In this document: positions 1 to 10,629 of the stretch, piece after piece
Layout: each line of letters starts with the position of its first letter
Position numbering within the stretch: the first letter of the stretch is position 1
DNA from: Chara braunii
Taxonomy: Eukaryota > Streptophyta > Charophyceae > Charales > Characeae
Length of the DNA: 30,323 nucleotides
Assembly: GCA_003427395.1 (NCBI GenBank)
Contig: BFEA01000169.1
Coordinates: 1,223,551 to 1,253,873, forward strand
Reading direction: 5' to 3'
Notes under the pieces: model-generated
Seen by the model: only the letters and a program-made list of their open reading frames with translations
The model's database searches: none
Told to the model about the DNA's origin: nothing
Translations under genes and position numbers: made by a program

Positions 1-60
1 GCCCACCCCCGGACCCCCGGACCCCCGCCGGGGCCCCGGGGCCGGGGCTTGACAACCCTG
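1..60. mobile_element. GC-rich end of a possible hAT-like element (left part outside window)
   Basis: The first 48 bases are almost pure G+C with repeated CCCCCGGA and CCCCGGGGCC blocks. They end in TTGACAACCCTG at 49-60, where composition changes abruptly to ordinary sequence. Read on the minus strand, the end is CAGGGTTGTCAAGCCCC, which resembles the CAGGG-type terminal inverted repeats of hAT transposons followed by GC-rich subterminal sequence. The opposite terminus and the 8-bp target duplication (the right copy would be GTTTGAGC at 61-68) cannot be seen, so the assignment is inference. Confidence 0.25.
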
Positions 61-402
61 GTTTGAGCAGCTGAGGAGACACCTCACTCGGACCAGAGAA
101 CAGAAAAGAGGGTTTGGTATACCCTATTCCCAGCATGACAGACAGAGTGAGTACCCTCGTTACAGGGGTCAATCCATGGCAAAGATGCCTGATCAAGAGG
201 TGAGGTAACCTCCGTGTGAGAAGGCCAACAGTTGAACAAGTCAAACATTCAGATAGAATCCTTCTTAAAATTTTATTTGGTGGCCGACAAGCAGCATGGT
301 TCACGAGGAACCTGCATCCCTGGCCTTAAGGAAGTCAAACTCTCAGGCCTGGGACGCTATGAAATGGACTGAATTGATAACTTTATGAGCCAGAAATCAG
401 AC
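61..402. other. No recognisable gene
   Basis: Mixed-composition sequence. Plus-strand frames have short coding-like stretches (for example around 64-200), but stops interrupt all of them and no known domain is recognised. It may be decayed transposon sequence. Confidence 0.3.
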
Positions 403-873
403 TCAAAAGGCTGAAAAGAAGTCACGCTTATATAAAACGTAAAAGACAGCCATGAGCTCGAGTTGGAAGAGAAAGAGGAGAAAGAAGATGCTGAAAAGAA
501 CACAGTGACTGGGATGATGGGGTGATGAGACAGTACATGGGACAAAAGGGGGCGGAACGGACACTATCGCCTTGCTTATGGCAGGGGTGGAAGGAGCTCT
601 GGGGATGTAAGGAGGAGAAGAGGCGCTAGGAGTACCATAGCGTGCGTCGAATTTCTTGCGAAGGAACTTCATCCTGTCTAGTGATGGAGTTCTCTCGTAC
701 CACCCTCCTAACTGGTAACGAGGGTGTGGCCTTAAACGGCCATAGCCCCGCAGCACCTCATCTTCCTCCTCCTCTGAGCTATAATCCCGCCGTGCCCTGG
801 CTGGCGGTTCTTCCTTTGCTTTCCCTCCTCTTCCTCCCCTTCCTCTACCCTGTCCGCGGCATGCCTCAGGCAT
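403..873 (-). CDS. Hypothetical protein with RGG-like and acidic patches (doubtful)
   Basis: A 156-codon frame opens with ATG at 871-873. The N-terminal ~20 residues are Gly/Arg rich (RGRGGRGG), followed by basic residues and an acidic patch SSEEEEDEV at about residues 31-39. A basic, Tyr-rich stretch follows (about 42-80), then a Ser/Pro/Ala segment. The last ~30 residues are hydrophobic (FFLLFLF). RGG plus acidic patches are common in nucleic-acid-binding proteins and at the start of some retrotransposon Gag proteins. No zinc knuckle or other diagnostic motif is seen, so function is unknown. The hydrophobic C-terminus comes from T/C-rich low-complexity sequence and may not be coding. The frame could be the 5' part of a spliced or decayed gene. 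Upstream on the same strand lies a pyrimidine-rich minisatellite (1092-1280). Confidence 0.25.
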   Translation of the reverse strand: MPEACRGQGRGRGGRGGKAKEEPPARARRDYSSEEEEDEVLRGYGRLRPHPRYQLGGWYERTPSLDRMKFLRKKFDARYGTPSASSPPYIPRAPSTPAISKAIVSVPPPFVPCTVSSPHHPSHCVLFSIFFLLFLFQLELMAVFYVLYKRDFFSAF

Positions 874-1091
874 GATGTAAAGTGAAGTAGTTGTTAAGCA
901 AAGGATAAAAGACAGTGGATCTCTCCTAGGACTATGGCTGAGAATACTATGTGAGTGAAATTTATAAAGACAAGGCTATAAATGCACCGACTATGAAAGA
1001 TTGTGGTACACTGCATAAGAGAGAAGAAGAGCATTAAGAGGGAAAAAATGTATTAAGTGGAAGATAGTTGTTGAGCGAAGAAGAAAATTAT

Positions 1092-1280
1092 GAAAAAGAG
1101 AGGTTAGCGCAAAGAGAGAAGGTGAGCGCAGAGAGAGAAGGCGAGCGCAGAAAGAAAAGGTGAACACCGAGAGGGAAGGCGAGCGCCGACAAGAAAAGTG
1201 AGCCGAAGAAGAAGGCGAGCGTGGAAGAAAAGAATGACCGCTGGGAAAAGAGCGAGCGTCGGGAGAAAGAGTGGGCGCCG
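1092..1280. repeat. 19-bp purine-rich minisatellite, about ten units
   Basis: Consecutive units follow the pattern AGARAGAAGGCGAGCGCCG, 17-20 bp each (for example 1111-1129, 1130-1148, 1169-1187, 1205-1223, 1262-1280). Units keep the GAAGG-GAGCG core and vary elsewhere. The plus strand is almost free of T over this stretch. Overlapping minus-strand open frames rich in Leu/Ser/Phe are a by-product of the repeat. Confidence 0.85.
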
Positions 1281-1439
1281 AAGCAAAAATAAAAAACTGG
1301 CTGCATAGAACCACGGCTCGGGCTACACAGCGAGTCGTGAATAGGAACGAATGAGAATGTTGCTACTCTTGCTGGTTATATACTGGAAGCGCAATCCCTT
1401 CCGACCCAGCGGGGACGCTGGGTGGGGGTTTGGTATTAT

Positions 1440-1791
1440 GTCGGAGGGCACGGTGTCCCGGCCCTCCATTGTGTACCAGTTCCTCGCTCAGTGTCAGTCC
1501 CTTGCCGTGACAGACTGATCCCTAGGCTCATCTCGTATTGTTTAGGTCTGGTGCCTGGATTATCCTCGGCGCGGACCGGCCCCGGTGGTGTAGCCCTCAG
1601 CAAAATGGTGCGCCACAGGGCTTTTCATTGGTCCACGCAAGCTCGGCGCCCTACTGTACAGCAGAGCACAACCGGCCTGTGGCCGTGGTAGCCGTCGGGT
1701 TCGCCCTGGGACGCAGAGGTGAGGAGGTGAGAAGACTGGCGCAGTCTTTTCTACTGCGCGCCGAGTGACCTTTTGTCAAGTTATGGGTTAG
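1440..1791. repeat. Diverged direct repeat, copy A, flanking the gypsy fragment
   Basis: This segment matches 2992-3361 in the same orientation. Shared landmarks in order are CGGAGGGCA, CGRCCCTCC, GTACCA, a CATTGGTCCA/CTTTGGTCCA block, TATGGCCGAGGTGACCGTCGG (TGTGGCCGTGGTAGCCGTCGG in this copy), CGCGC, and a terminal GTTRTGGG. On the minus strand both copies can be read as a similar short peptide around EPDGYHGHR/KPDGHLGHR, so part may once have been coding. It could be a long terminal repeat of a decayed retroelement or a duplicated internal segment. No clean TG...CA ends are visible. Confidence 0.55.
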
Positions 1792-1934
1792 GTGCAATCA
1801 CTGTCGGAAAAGGAAGAATAAGATGTCAAGTCAAACTCATTTTCTTTTGTATGGGAAAATCTGGTGGCCTCAGGCCGCTGTGATGCTGTGGTTCCCTTTC
1901 CGATTTTGAACTGTCGTCATCATTATTATAATTA

Positions 1935-2597
1935 TTGTTATTCCGTCAACGTACACGAGGTTGGACAATCTCTAATTGTTGCTATCTTAGTGTCTTCCGA
2001 TTTAAAATTCCGTTTTCATCTAACGCATGACCCAAATACAACACGTGACACTTGACCCATTCACACTTGTTTGGGTGCAACTTGAAACTAGTTTTACGCA
2101 ACTTGCTCAACACTAACCGAAGATGTTGTCCATGTTCCTCTAAACGTTTTACTGAAAATCAAGATATCATCTAAATATAGAACAACGAATTTGTTCAACC
2201 AATCGCAAAAGAGTTCATTCATATATCGTGGAAAGGTAGCATGGATATTAGTCAACCCAAACGGCATGACAACAAATTAATAGTGGCCGTATCGAGTCTT
2301 AATGACCGTCTTGTGTTGATCCTTGGACAATACCTCAATTTGATGCTAAGCTGATTTCAAATCTATCTTTGAGAAATACTTGCAACCCTGCACTCTTTCC
2401 AAAAGGTCGTCTCTTCGTGGAAACGACCCTGCATTCTTTATAGCAATTGCATTAAGTCCCCTATAGTCTATACACATACGCAAATCGTCTTTCTTTGACA
2501 CAAACAAAATTGGTGCACGATATGGCGAGGAACGTGACTTAATTCACTCTTTCACTATCAACTCATATAACTGTTTATGCAATTTCATCGAGCTTCT
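1935..2597 (-). pseudogene. Ty3/gypsy retrotransposon reverse transcriptase fragment, broken
   Basis: Reading the minus strand from 2597 down to about 1935 gives the ordered blocks of a Ty3/gypsy reverse transcriptase: SSPYRAPILFV, CIDYRGLNAIAIKN (about 2430-2475), [34 protein letters not shown] (FGLTN at 2247-2261), the catalytic YLDDILIFS (YLDD codons at 2166-2177), a [18 protein letters not shown]-like thumb segment, a YLGH block and an IRD.PTSCTLTE block that normally precedes RNase H. In the intact family this enzyme copies retrotransposon RNA into cDNA. This copy is dead: there are in-frame stops at 2346-2348 and 2277-2279 and another in the N-terminal part. Frameshifts occur near 2137 and near 2000. 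Gag, protease, RNase H and integrase are not seen. The flanking direct repeats at 1440-1791 and 2992-3361 may be remnants of the same element. Confidence 0.9.
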
Positions 2598-2666
2598 TGG
2601 AAGACATCCGATCCAACAGTTACGAAGGTATTAATAGTTTTTAAAAACAAGTATAAAATTGAATAT

Positions 2667-2771
2667 TTTCGAAGTCGTTGAGGTAAAGATTTCTCATTTT
2701 TTCGGGATGAAAAACAAAATGCGGAAACTTTGTTTTTAATTAGTTCAACATTTCGAAGTCGTTGAGGTAAA
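2667..2771. repeat. Short direct repeat, two copies 84 bp apart
   Basis: CGAAGTCGTTGAGGTAAA with three preceding T bases is identical at 2667-2687 and 2751-2771. Both are followed at a short distance by AAAACAAAATGYGGAAAC-like sequence, so about 50 bp was duplicated with a rearranged middle. It lies between the gypsy fragment and repeat copy B. Confidence 0.8.
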
Positions 2772-2991
2772 CAAAATGTGGAAACAAAATACGAAGGTAA
2801 ACCTCTCACAAACCCCTACGATAGGATAAGAGTCACGAGATGCATAACTTACCTCTGCCAAAGGGGTTGTCACCACCTTTGGAGAAATGGATCCCCCCCA
2901 GCTACCAACCAAGTGCGAAAGCTTCTCAAGTGCAATTCGCAGAGGTAGCCCTCGGCGTTTCTCGTACGCTATAGCATTGGGGGCACACGGG

Positions 2992-3361
2992 GTGCGGAGG
3001 GCATGATGCTCCGACCCTCCGCTGCGTACCAACTCCCTGCTTAGATTCTGCAGCGCATCAGATGCCTGTTCGGGACTCCGTTGCAGGTGTACCAGCCACT
3101 TCGACTTGTCGTTGTACCTCCTGCTGCTCGCGAACCACTAAGTCATACCATGTGTAACCTAGTCTCACTGCTACGGACACGTCCAGTCGGTGTTTGCCCT
3201 GGCGGGGGTGTGCCACTGGATTTTCCTTTGGTCCATGCAGGCGCATCACTCCCTGCCTATGGCCGAGGTGACCGTCGGGCTTGCCCAGGGATGCGAAGGT
3301 GAAGGTTGTAGCGTAGACCATTATGCCGCGCGCTAAGTTTTTCTTGACCGAGTTGTGGGAG
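2992..3361. repeat. Diverged direct repeat, copy B, flanking the gypsy fragment
   Basis: Partner of 1440-1791, same orientation. It carries the same ordered landmarks from CGGAGGGCA to GTTGTGGG. The minus strand over this copy is open for about 107 codons (3058-3381). That frame shares only a short peptide match with copy A, so it is not called as a gene. Confidence 0.55.
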
Positions 3362-5061
3362 ACATACAAGACAACTGTCACAATCGTAAAGAAAAGGGAA
3401 AAGAGAATAAAAATTAAGAAAAGGAAAAGGAATAGTAACGTTTTAGACTGTGGTTTTCAGACATTAGTTCTCTAGCCCCCTGTGGGGCCCTGTGGGGGAA
3501 CGAACGGTTCGTTTTCGAACTGTAATTGCAAGTGAATGGCTTAGGCTGACCTGACACAAATGGTTAACATGTTTCTTTTTTTTTTTAACAATAAGTTAGT
3601 AAGAAGTGCACTTTATAGATTGGTGTGAAATATGGTTAAAATGACCCTTTGATTTTCTTATAAATGGGGGTGAAAATTTGGGGGTCGGTTAACCTTCTGT
3701 CTGGCCTTCCATGTTTCATTCAACTAAGTACTGTGTCGGGGGTCCTCAAAATGGGAGCACCCGCGGCCGCGTTGGTAGGAAGCTCGTCACCTTCCATAGA
3801 AAGGCATAATCCCCCTCCTTGCCATCGGACACAGGTACCAATGAGGGGTAATCCGATGGGCTCCTTTTGAACGGAGGGACGCATCCGCCCGTATCCCATT
3901 ACGGGACCACTACGTCAAGCCTGCGGTCGTTTCATACCAAAAATGAAGCGACTACTGATTAACAGCTAAGTGAGCTACTTGCGTTATGACCGTTGGGGTT
4001 CGGCTTCTTGTTTTTTTTTTGTTTTTTTTTTACTCGCATAACTAAAATTTTGAAATTTGCAGAGCCAGAAAAAGGTATTTGAATCCCTCGTTCAGAAAAC
4101 AGGGATCGTGGTAAGCAGCGATCCTATAAAAGCTGAGGGAGACGAGCCTTTGGCTACTTGGACGTAGGCAGTCCCGTTACACCGAGCACGGGTGAGCTGA
4201 AGAGGGAGGACCCAGCGGCGAAGTGAGCGTGCGAGTTCATCTGCGTGCGCATGCCCTGAATGTTTAGTTTTGGCTATTTCGCAGCTGACAACCTGGTACC
4301 GTATATGACCTACTCAGAAAAGGCTTGACCAACGTGCGCAGTAGCGGGTTATATGGGTACAGGTCGAGGTACCTCCAGTTTCTTTGGAGGTGGGAGCGAA
4401 TGTTAGGAGAGGGGCTTGTTGTGAGGATTATGTTGGACTACAGTCGCTGCAACCAGGAGGCTAGGCTGAAAATAAACATGGAAGGAGGGAAGGAAGAGGA
4501 GACGAGGGCGAACCAGAGCCTGCAGTTGGCTATCACGGAAGCCAAGGACCGGGCCGAGAGGAGGTGTAGACGAGACGGGGTCACGAACAAAATCAAGGTG
4601 ACCGTCTCGTACCTGGAGGGAGAGACCTCGACGGACACAACTGAGAGGGAACAACGACACCTAGACCGCAACACGAAAGTAGAGAGTGAGGAGAGTGGCC
4701 GGAAAGTCCAAACCCAGTCTTGGCATGGGCTGGACCAGTGGGGGCGGGACCACCTGCTTGCTGAAATTGTGGAGAGCGGCCCCGAGGCCAACTCGTGGCG
4801 ACGGAAGGACGGCAGCTAGGCTGCTAGAGAGCACACGATGACGGTTAGACAACGGGTGGAGGAGGCGAGGCAGAGACAGTGACAGTGAAAGTGACGTGAG
4901 GGACTCAAGTGTGGGAGGGGAAAGACTCAGGGGTCAACGAATGTTCAGAAGGTTCACGGCGGACAGTGCCCAACCAGCGGAGAGAGCGCGAGAACGAGTA
5001 ACGCCATAGTCTGCGTCAATTACTTATGCGGGAGTCTGGTCACGCAAGACGGTCGTCACCC
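3362..5061. other. No convincing gene; poly-T tracts and a G/A-rich block
   Basis: T-runs lie at 3577-3588 and 4011-4031 (T10-G-T10). From about 4080 to 5060 the plus strand is strongly G- and A-rich. This bias opens a 164-codon plus-strand frame at 4325-4819 (Glu/Arg/Lys rich, with no recognised motif), but purine bias alone suppresses stop codons, so it is not called as a gene. Confidence 0.4.
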
Positions 5062-5219
5062 ACTTCTGGTTTGATTAATCAGTGACCCGGGGACACATGT
5101 CTCTCAGAAGAGCAGACGAGAAAGAGATTTGGGTGACGTGGAGTGAACAAACTTCTGGTTTGATTAATCAGTGACCCGGGGACACACGTCTCTCAGAAGA
5201 GCAAACGAGAAAGAGGTTT
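5062..5219. repeat. 89-bp tandem duplication
   Basis: The unit beginning ACTTCTGGTTTGATTAATCA at 5062 is repeated from 5151. It continues through GTGACCCGGGGACACRYGTC and CTCAGAAGAGCARACGAGAAAGAG. Copies differ at only a few positions over about 68 bp, so the duplication is fairly recent. The second copy ends near 5219, where the sequence diverges. Confidence 0.9.
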
Positions 5220-8200
5220 GTTCGTGCGCTCAGTGGACGACTGAGGGACGGGTGTGATAATGTGTCGGTTGTTGCGTGTACAGGGGCAGAACCAAGTAAC
5301 CGAGGTCGTGAGTGTGTGAGCAGGGAGGAGAGGACGTGCGGGGTACGAAGGTAGGACTGCATGAGATCTGAGGGTGTGCTCACGAGGGCGCGAAAAAGAA
5401 AAAGTCAGCGATGAGATGCAAATGTGATGGCTAACGTCAACAACGTGTGACAGGGTTCTTAATAGAGAAGAGGGGAGTGACACAAAGGCAACGAGCGTCT
5501 TTTTCGTTCCCATAGTTACAGTGGATCTAATAGCAATGCTAAGCTCGTGGGCGTCAACGGACTGGGAACTTAGGGTGAACACCTGGATGAGCAGTGACTA
5601 GTAAGGAAGAGACCGGTAGCAGTGGCTGCCATGATCGGGGAAAGTCTGAAAAATGGGAACGTGGTCGCGAGTGCTCTGGAGGACGAAAGCGTCGTGCAGG
5701 AGAGCATGCTGGCGGTCGCGGTCAGAGCGATAGAGTGGGATGGAGACGTGAGTGACTTGCCCGTTTGCTCATGGGCTTTTTTCAAGGCGACGTGCCCAGG
5801 GTCTGTCGTCTCGATGGTTATCATCTTTGTCGGATGTTATATAGTTGGACACTAGGGACGCGTCGTCTGCCTCCTATATCGTTCTTTGATTGGTCTTGGG
5901 ATGGCAAAAGCGTGCTATTGCGCGCCATCTGCTCGCGCAGTGATCTGTTGACGTCATCCGTGATTTCTGGTCGGGTCGAATACTATGAGGAATTTGGGTA
6001 GCTCAGAGTATAGAGCCGTAAAGTTTATTTAGCCAAAAAGAAGGAGGAGGCACGCGATCTATACAAGTGTCACTAGGCCACGGGCAACGGTTGACACCGC
6101 CTACTCCTGTTAGCGATCACGATCACTCCTTGCTCCTGACGTTAAATGTCATTGACTTCTGCGCGACCTTTTTCCGTTCAGAGAACTCTGGATCCCTCCT
6201 ATTCAAGGTACTGGCTTACGACGTTAACGGAGAACGATTCCAGCAGATCAAAATATTGCTTGACTGATAGGTCCTTCCTCTGCTCTCGATCCCTCTGATG
6301 AGTGTTGATCGTTGACTCTGAATCAGCAGGGAGGGTCATCCCTTACCAGTCACTCATAATTAGTTGACATGGACTATTGTTAGCAACGGTCGAGAAGCGT
6401 CGATCATCCATTCGTCAATGTTTACGGGATGACTTTTTCACGTACTTGAATGACAGAATTAGAGAATGATGGGAGCTCTGCATTTTCTTGCCCAACGAAA
6501 AGGCTAGTAGGTGGATGAGTGGGTTGGGGAGGAAACAATCATAAGAATTTGGACTTCCAAGCTTGTTAAACAGGTGCTAGCCTGCTAGTTGGGATTAATA
6601 CGAAACCTTCCCTTTACACTTTGCAAGGAGAGGCGTGATCTCAATATTCCTTGGTATGTACGCATGAATGATGGATGGGCAAGAAACAACATACCCTGAG
6701 GAAGATTGCTTATCTGCTCACTAACTATATGTTGGATGGAGACTAATCTCATGATCAACCAGAGCTAATTGAACAGTGAAGTTTTATTTGAAGAGGTTGT
6801 TAGTGAAGTTCTAAATGTAAAGGGGCACTTTGGTCCCCCTGCGTCGAGCGAGCGAGAGTTTGGGATATCGCGTTTGATCACTCCCAACAATTTTTGTTTG
6901 TTTGCTATGCGCTCCTATTAATTAAAGCCTATTTGCAATTCCTCAGGGATTTCCCTCTCCTTCTTGAATACAATAACTAGACGGGACCGACGTTGCCGAG
7001 TGACATCTAGTGTGGTATTCAAGGAAAGGGGACGGGAAACATTAATGCCACTTCACCCTACGCTCAATCGAGGATCTCGCCAGGGGCGGTGTAAACAAGA
7101 AGAGAAGTTCTGAGTGACGCTTCCCCTGTGTTGGGGAAAACAGGACCCTTCTTTATTTATTCATATGTTCGGTCAAATCACTAATCCAAGTGTTGTAACT
7201 TGAGACGAGCGACGAGTATTGCCCTAAGCCATGCTTCAAGCTTGGCAGTGTTCTGTGTTATTCTTGAAAGAGGGTTAGGGGCCCCAGTCTATCGTGTAAA
7301 ACGCAACAGGCTAAGCGTTTGGCAAAATACTTTGCCCAATACTGGAATGGTGTTAGGGTTTCTGGTGGAAGGACAAAAGGAAATACCCTAGCAGATGCCT
7401 GCCTATTGGACAAGAGGGAAGAAATCACATGTAGCTCCGTGCTAGGGCAAATACGTTAAGTTGGGTTTGTCTCTGTACTAAGAGTAGTAGTATTGAACTC
7501 TGATGAACTCTGTGTTGTAGATCATCTTGTTGTTTATAGTCACGACCAAAGATTGAGGCCGCCGCCCTTGAGTATGAGGTGTTGTCCCTGGGCATCAGTA
7601 ATCAAGTATCTTGTTTTCAGTGTGGTACGGGTGAGTTCTGAGTCTGAGGCTTTCGAAAAACACGTTGTGTTACCTGAGCAGAGTCTTTGCAGAGTCAGCG
7701 TCAAATGTTGTCTTGCCCATGACAGTTAGTTCGGCCAAGTCTGAGAGGCCCTCTCTGATCATCTCCTGTAGCGCATCTTGAAAGATCAGCGACTTTAACC
7801 AGTCGTCAATGATGACTCAGACTCGCACTTGGCCATAGTCTATATGGGTGCTTGGTAGCCATTCAGCTTCATACCCTATGGTGGTTTGATATTGTCTCTT
7901 GTGGTCACCGATCACTCATAGGAGCCGTTTGCAACTATGGGCATAAAACAGTTATGGGCTCAACGAGACCAGAGACCAAGCCCTCATATACTTGCCACAC
8001 GAGACTGAGGAAGTGATATGGTGGCTAGCAACGGAAGGCTTGGTGCTAAATGCTACAATTACTAAGCTTCTCGCAGTCTATTAGCCCCGATGAGGCATCA
8101 GGGAAAGGCTACTGAGTCCAATGGTCCTATGCAAACTCGAGATTGGTATTCGGTTATCATCTAGTCCCATGAAAAATTTGAAATCTCTGAGCAGCGAATC

Positions 8201-8972
8201 ATGAAAACAATAGTTGGGAGAGGAATGGTTGCACTGTGTTTGATGTTCTGCTGACAGCGAGCTATTAGTTGCAGGACCCAAGTGTCGGGCGTGACAACAA
8301 GCAGTCACTAATAGGGAGTATCTCGGTGATCAGGACTATCCCCTCCGGATCAGTTCGATGGGGTAACTCACAGTGAAAGGAATGTGAGCGTGTCAAGTGC
8401 AGATGCTCGTGTGATGTACGTGTCACCTGTCAAGTACAAAGATGAGGACTGAGAAAACCGAAACGGATGAGGTAGTCTTGGAGTGGAAATCTTAGGTAGA
8501 CGCACTGTTAAACTCTGAGAATCTCTTAAGGGTTTTTTGGACAGTCAAGTCCGTCTCATTGCAACTAATCTCATAGTTGGGGACAACGGCAAGGGACAAA
8601 AGTCGTGTTCGCTCATGTCAGTCTGAATGAACGGTCTTCGGCAAATCCCGAAGCCCTGGATATCCTACAAGACCACTAGCTGCTTGATTAGAAGGCCCTG
8701 TAATTTTACTTTGTAACGAGGTCCAACGATCAGAGGCCAATGTCTCTATCAATCAACCCCTGGAACTATCACAAGACGAAAACTCCCGACAAAACTCCAA
8801 GACGGGGGTGGGCACTCACTAGAGTATATCTCGTCAGTGGACAATACCTATCTCGTAATTGACTCCTATGTGACCATGGCCCCACCAAAGCCTTCTGCAG
8901 ACTACCCTACTCATGGTTTGAGCCTTGTGGGGTGGAGTGAATCATGATGGAAGATGAAATCTTGGTAATGAC
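5220..8972. other. Long stretch without a recognisable gene
   Basis: All open frames are under 130 codons and carry no known motif. The most coding-like is a 77-codon plus-strand frame at 5622-5855 (Ala/Val/Glu rich with a hydrophobic C-terminus), for which there is no further support. A short plus-strand frame starts at 8875 in a good ACCATGGCC context but stops after about 23 codons, just upstream of the candidate exon at 8973. It could be a missed first exon or a frameshifted start. No repeats or RNA genes were recognised here. Confidence 0.35.
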
Positions 8973-10007
8973 ATGTGGGGTTATCTTGAAAAACATAAAA
9001 ATTTGGAGGATGAGGCTATTCCGAATATGGAGCATCTGGAGAAGATCTTGAGAAAGAATGCGGTCCAAAGGGTTAAGGAAAAACAATTCATTGAGTACGT
9101 GTTTTATTTCCACGATCGGAGTGGCAAGTTGCATAGTACCAGCTCGTGGCTAGAGTCGGTAGACCAGGCCAGGGCAAAACTCAAGTGAGCACAAAAAGTG
9201 TCTTAACTTCCTCACCGGCCTCTTAGGCATCAAGTGCCGCCCAGCAGACAACAACATTCTTAGCGTCCTTTTACTAAGAGACCAGTGTACAGGGATTTAT
9301 TACCCCTTCGACATTCATTCATTGGGGCTATCATAAAGCATAGACCAGATTCAATCAAACTTTCAATTATTTTCACTTACTTCAGGGATTATTTTCAATC
9401 GGACAGTGCTCTCTTTCGAAGACATTGGATCGGTTTCCAGTAGTCACCGCTGCCCATGAGTGTAGTTCAGTCATTTTTTGTCAGTGAGCCGGTCCTAGCC
9501 AGCTTGAACAGGGTAGCCCTCAAGGATGTTATCCGGTATCAATACGTCAGTGTCGTTAGCTTCAGGCAAGGAGGTCTAACAATTTTTATTGTTCTCACCA
9601 GTTTCGTAGACGACACTATCCAGGATCTCAGACTCTATGTGAAGAAAGGCAATGAAACTCATGAAAACTTTGACTTGGTCTGGATTTCAGTTGCCAGGTA
9701 CCTAGAGGAGAGAGAAAAGAAGCTTGATGAGACCAGGACAAAGTTGATCCATAGCTTTGGACCGAAGCTCTACACTGACTATCCCACACCTCCAGTTCTC
9801 TTCCTTCCCACTGACGGCTCATGTTGGGGAGACTTGGTGGATCTAACCAAGAGATACATTTCTCCGGCAAAGATTGACTATGAGGCCATTACCGAGCCTT
9901 CCGAGTTCATGCATCTTAGACGAACGAGGAAAATCCAATCGTTGTGCGTGCGCGATCGTGTATTTATTTTTAGGCTTTGGCCTAAGTTTAGCCCGTGCTC
10001 GTGCTAA
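8973..10007 (+). CDS. Candidate two-exon gene, unknown function
   Basis: Exon 1 (8973-9184) opens at ATG and encodes a charged, Lys/Glu-rich peptide (…NMEHLEKILRKNAVQRVKEK…) ending ARAKL. The proposed intron is 9185-9601 (417 bp). Its donor is CTCAA|GTGAGC, and its acceptor is TTTTTATTGTTCTCACCAG after a pyrimidine tract. Splicing leaves the phase intact: AA from exon 1 plus T from exon 2 makes an Asn codon, followed by FVDDTIQDLRLYVKKGN. Exon 2 (9602-10007) continues with LEEREKKLDETRTKL, a likely amphipathic helix, then YPTPPVLFLPTDGSCWGDLVDL and SPAKIDYEAI, and stops at 10005-10007. The reading looks like real protein to about 9945, and the last 20 residues are less convincing. No family is recognised. 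The start is uncertain because an in-frame stop lies just upstream of the first ATG. The locus could instead be a transposon-derived gene or a pseudogene fragment. Confidence 0.4.
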
Positions 10008-10113
10008 CCATGATAGTTGTACTCGAGAAAGTGCTTGAATCGCACTCACTTCTCTTTTGACATAGAAGCAACGACGATCCCACACCTTGCAGCAAGCGTA
10101 GGACCTCACGGTC

Positions 10114-10558
10114 GTGTCATGCAGGATTAAGGTATTGCGTTTGACTCTGTGGAGATACCACTCCGACCGTGCGTGCCAGTTATACCTCTCACGGCTACCT
10201 GCTCGTTTCTTTTACACTTTTCCCCATAGTCGTCCTCCATCGATACGAGCCCCTCGTCGCTTTTCCTTGCTTTCCACGTCCGGGTACGCTAGGCCGAATC
10301 CCTCGTGCCGCATCGGAGTAAACCGAGTTTTCTTGGAACGAATTTACCCTGGATTTCACGGCAAATTTACCGAAGCAAAATTTATCAAACAAGATAATAA
10401 GAAATACAGAATAAGAGATAAGAAATAAGAAAAAAAAAAAAAAAAAAAGATAAGAAATAAACGTAAGAGAAAAAAAATAGAATCTAACTACTAACTTTTT
10501 AATCACCGCAACTGTCACCACAACTCTAACGGAAATAAATCCCGAACTCCAAGTCATG
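10114..10558. other. Low-complexity A-rich tract, no gene
   Basis: Repeated ATAAGAAATA-like words (10392-10460) surround an A18 run at 10431-10448. Plus- and minus-strand frames of about 100-120 codons run through this low-complexity sequence and are not considered genes. Confidence 0.5.
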
Positions 10559-10629
10559 GGTTCAAGCCCCCGTCGTCCGAAGTCGGGGTTTAAAGCACCA
10601 ACTCCCTCATTAAAAAAAAAAAAAAAAAA
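10559..10629 (+). mobile_element. Possible SINE 3' remnant: box B-like motif and A18 tail
   Basis: GGTTCAAGCCC at 10559-10569 fits the RNA polymerase III internal box B consensus. It is followed after about 42 bp by an A18 tract (10612-10629), the layout of the end of a tRNA-derived SINE. No box A is found about 44 bp upstream, so the copy would be 5'-truncated or the match fortuitous. Confidence 0.25.

Noticed and set aside
991-1314. Three overlapping minus-strand frames of 60-107 codons
   Set aside because: They are products of the 19-bp minisatellite, which is purine-rich and so suppresses stops on the other strand.
4325-4819. 164-codon plus-strand frame
   Set aside because: Lies in a purine-rich block, is open in several frames, and has no motif or start context. 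Bias explains it.
7126-7160. LTR start (TGTTGGGGAAAAC)
   Set aside because: No second copy, no primer-binding site and no retroelement frame nearby.
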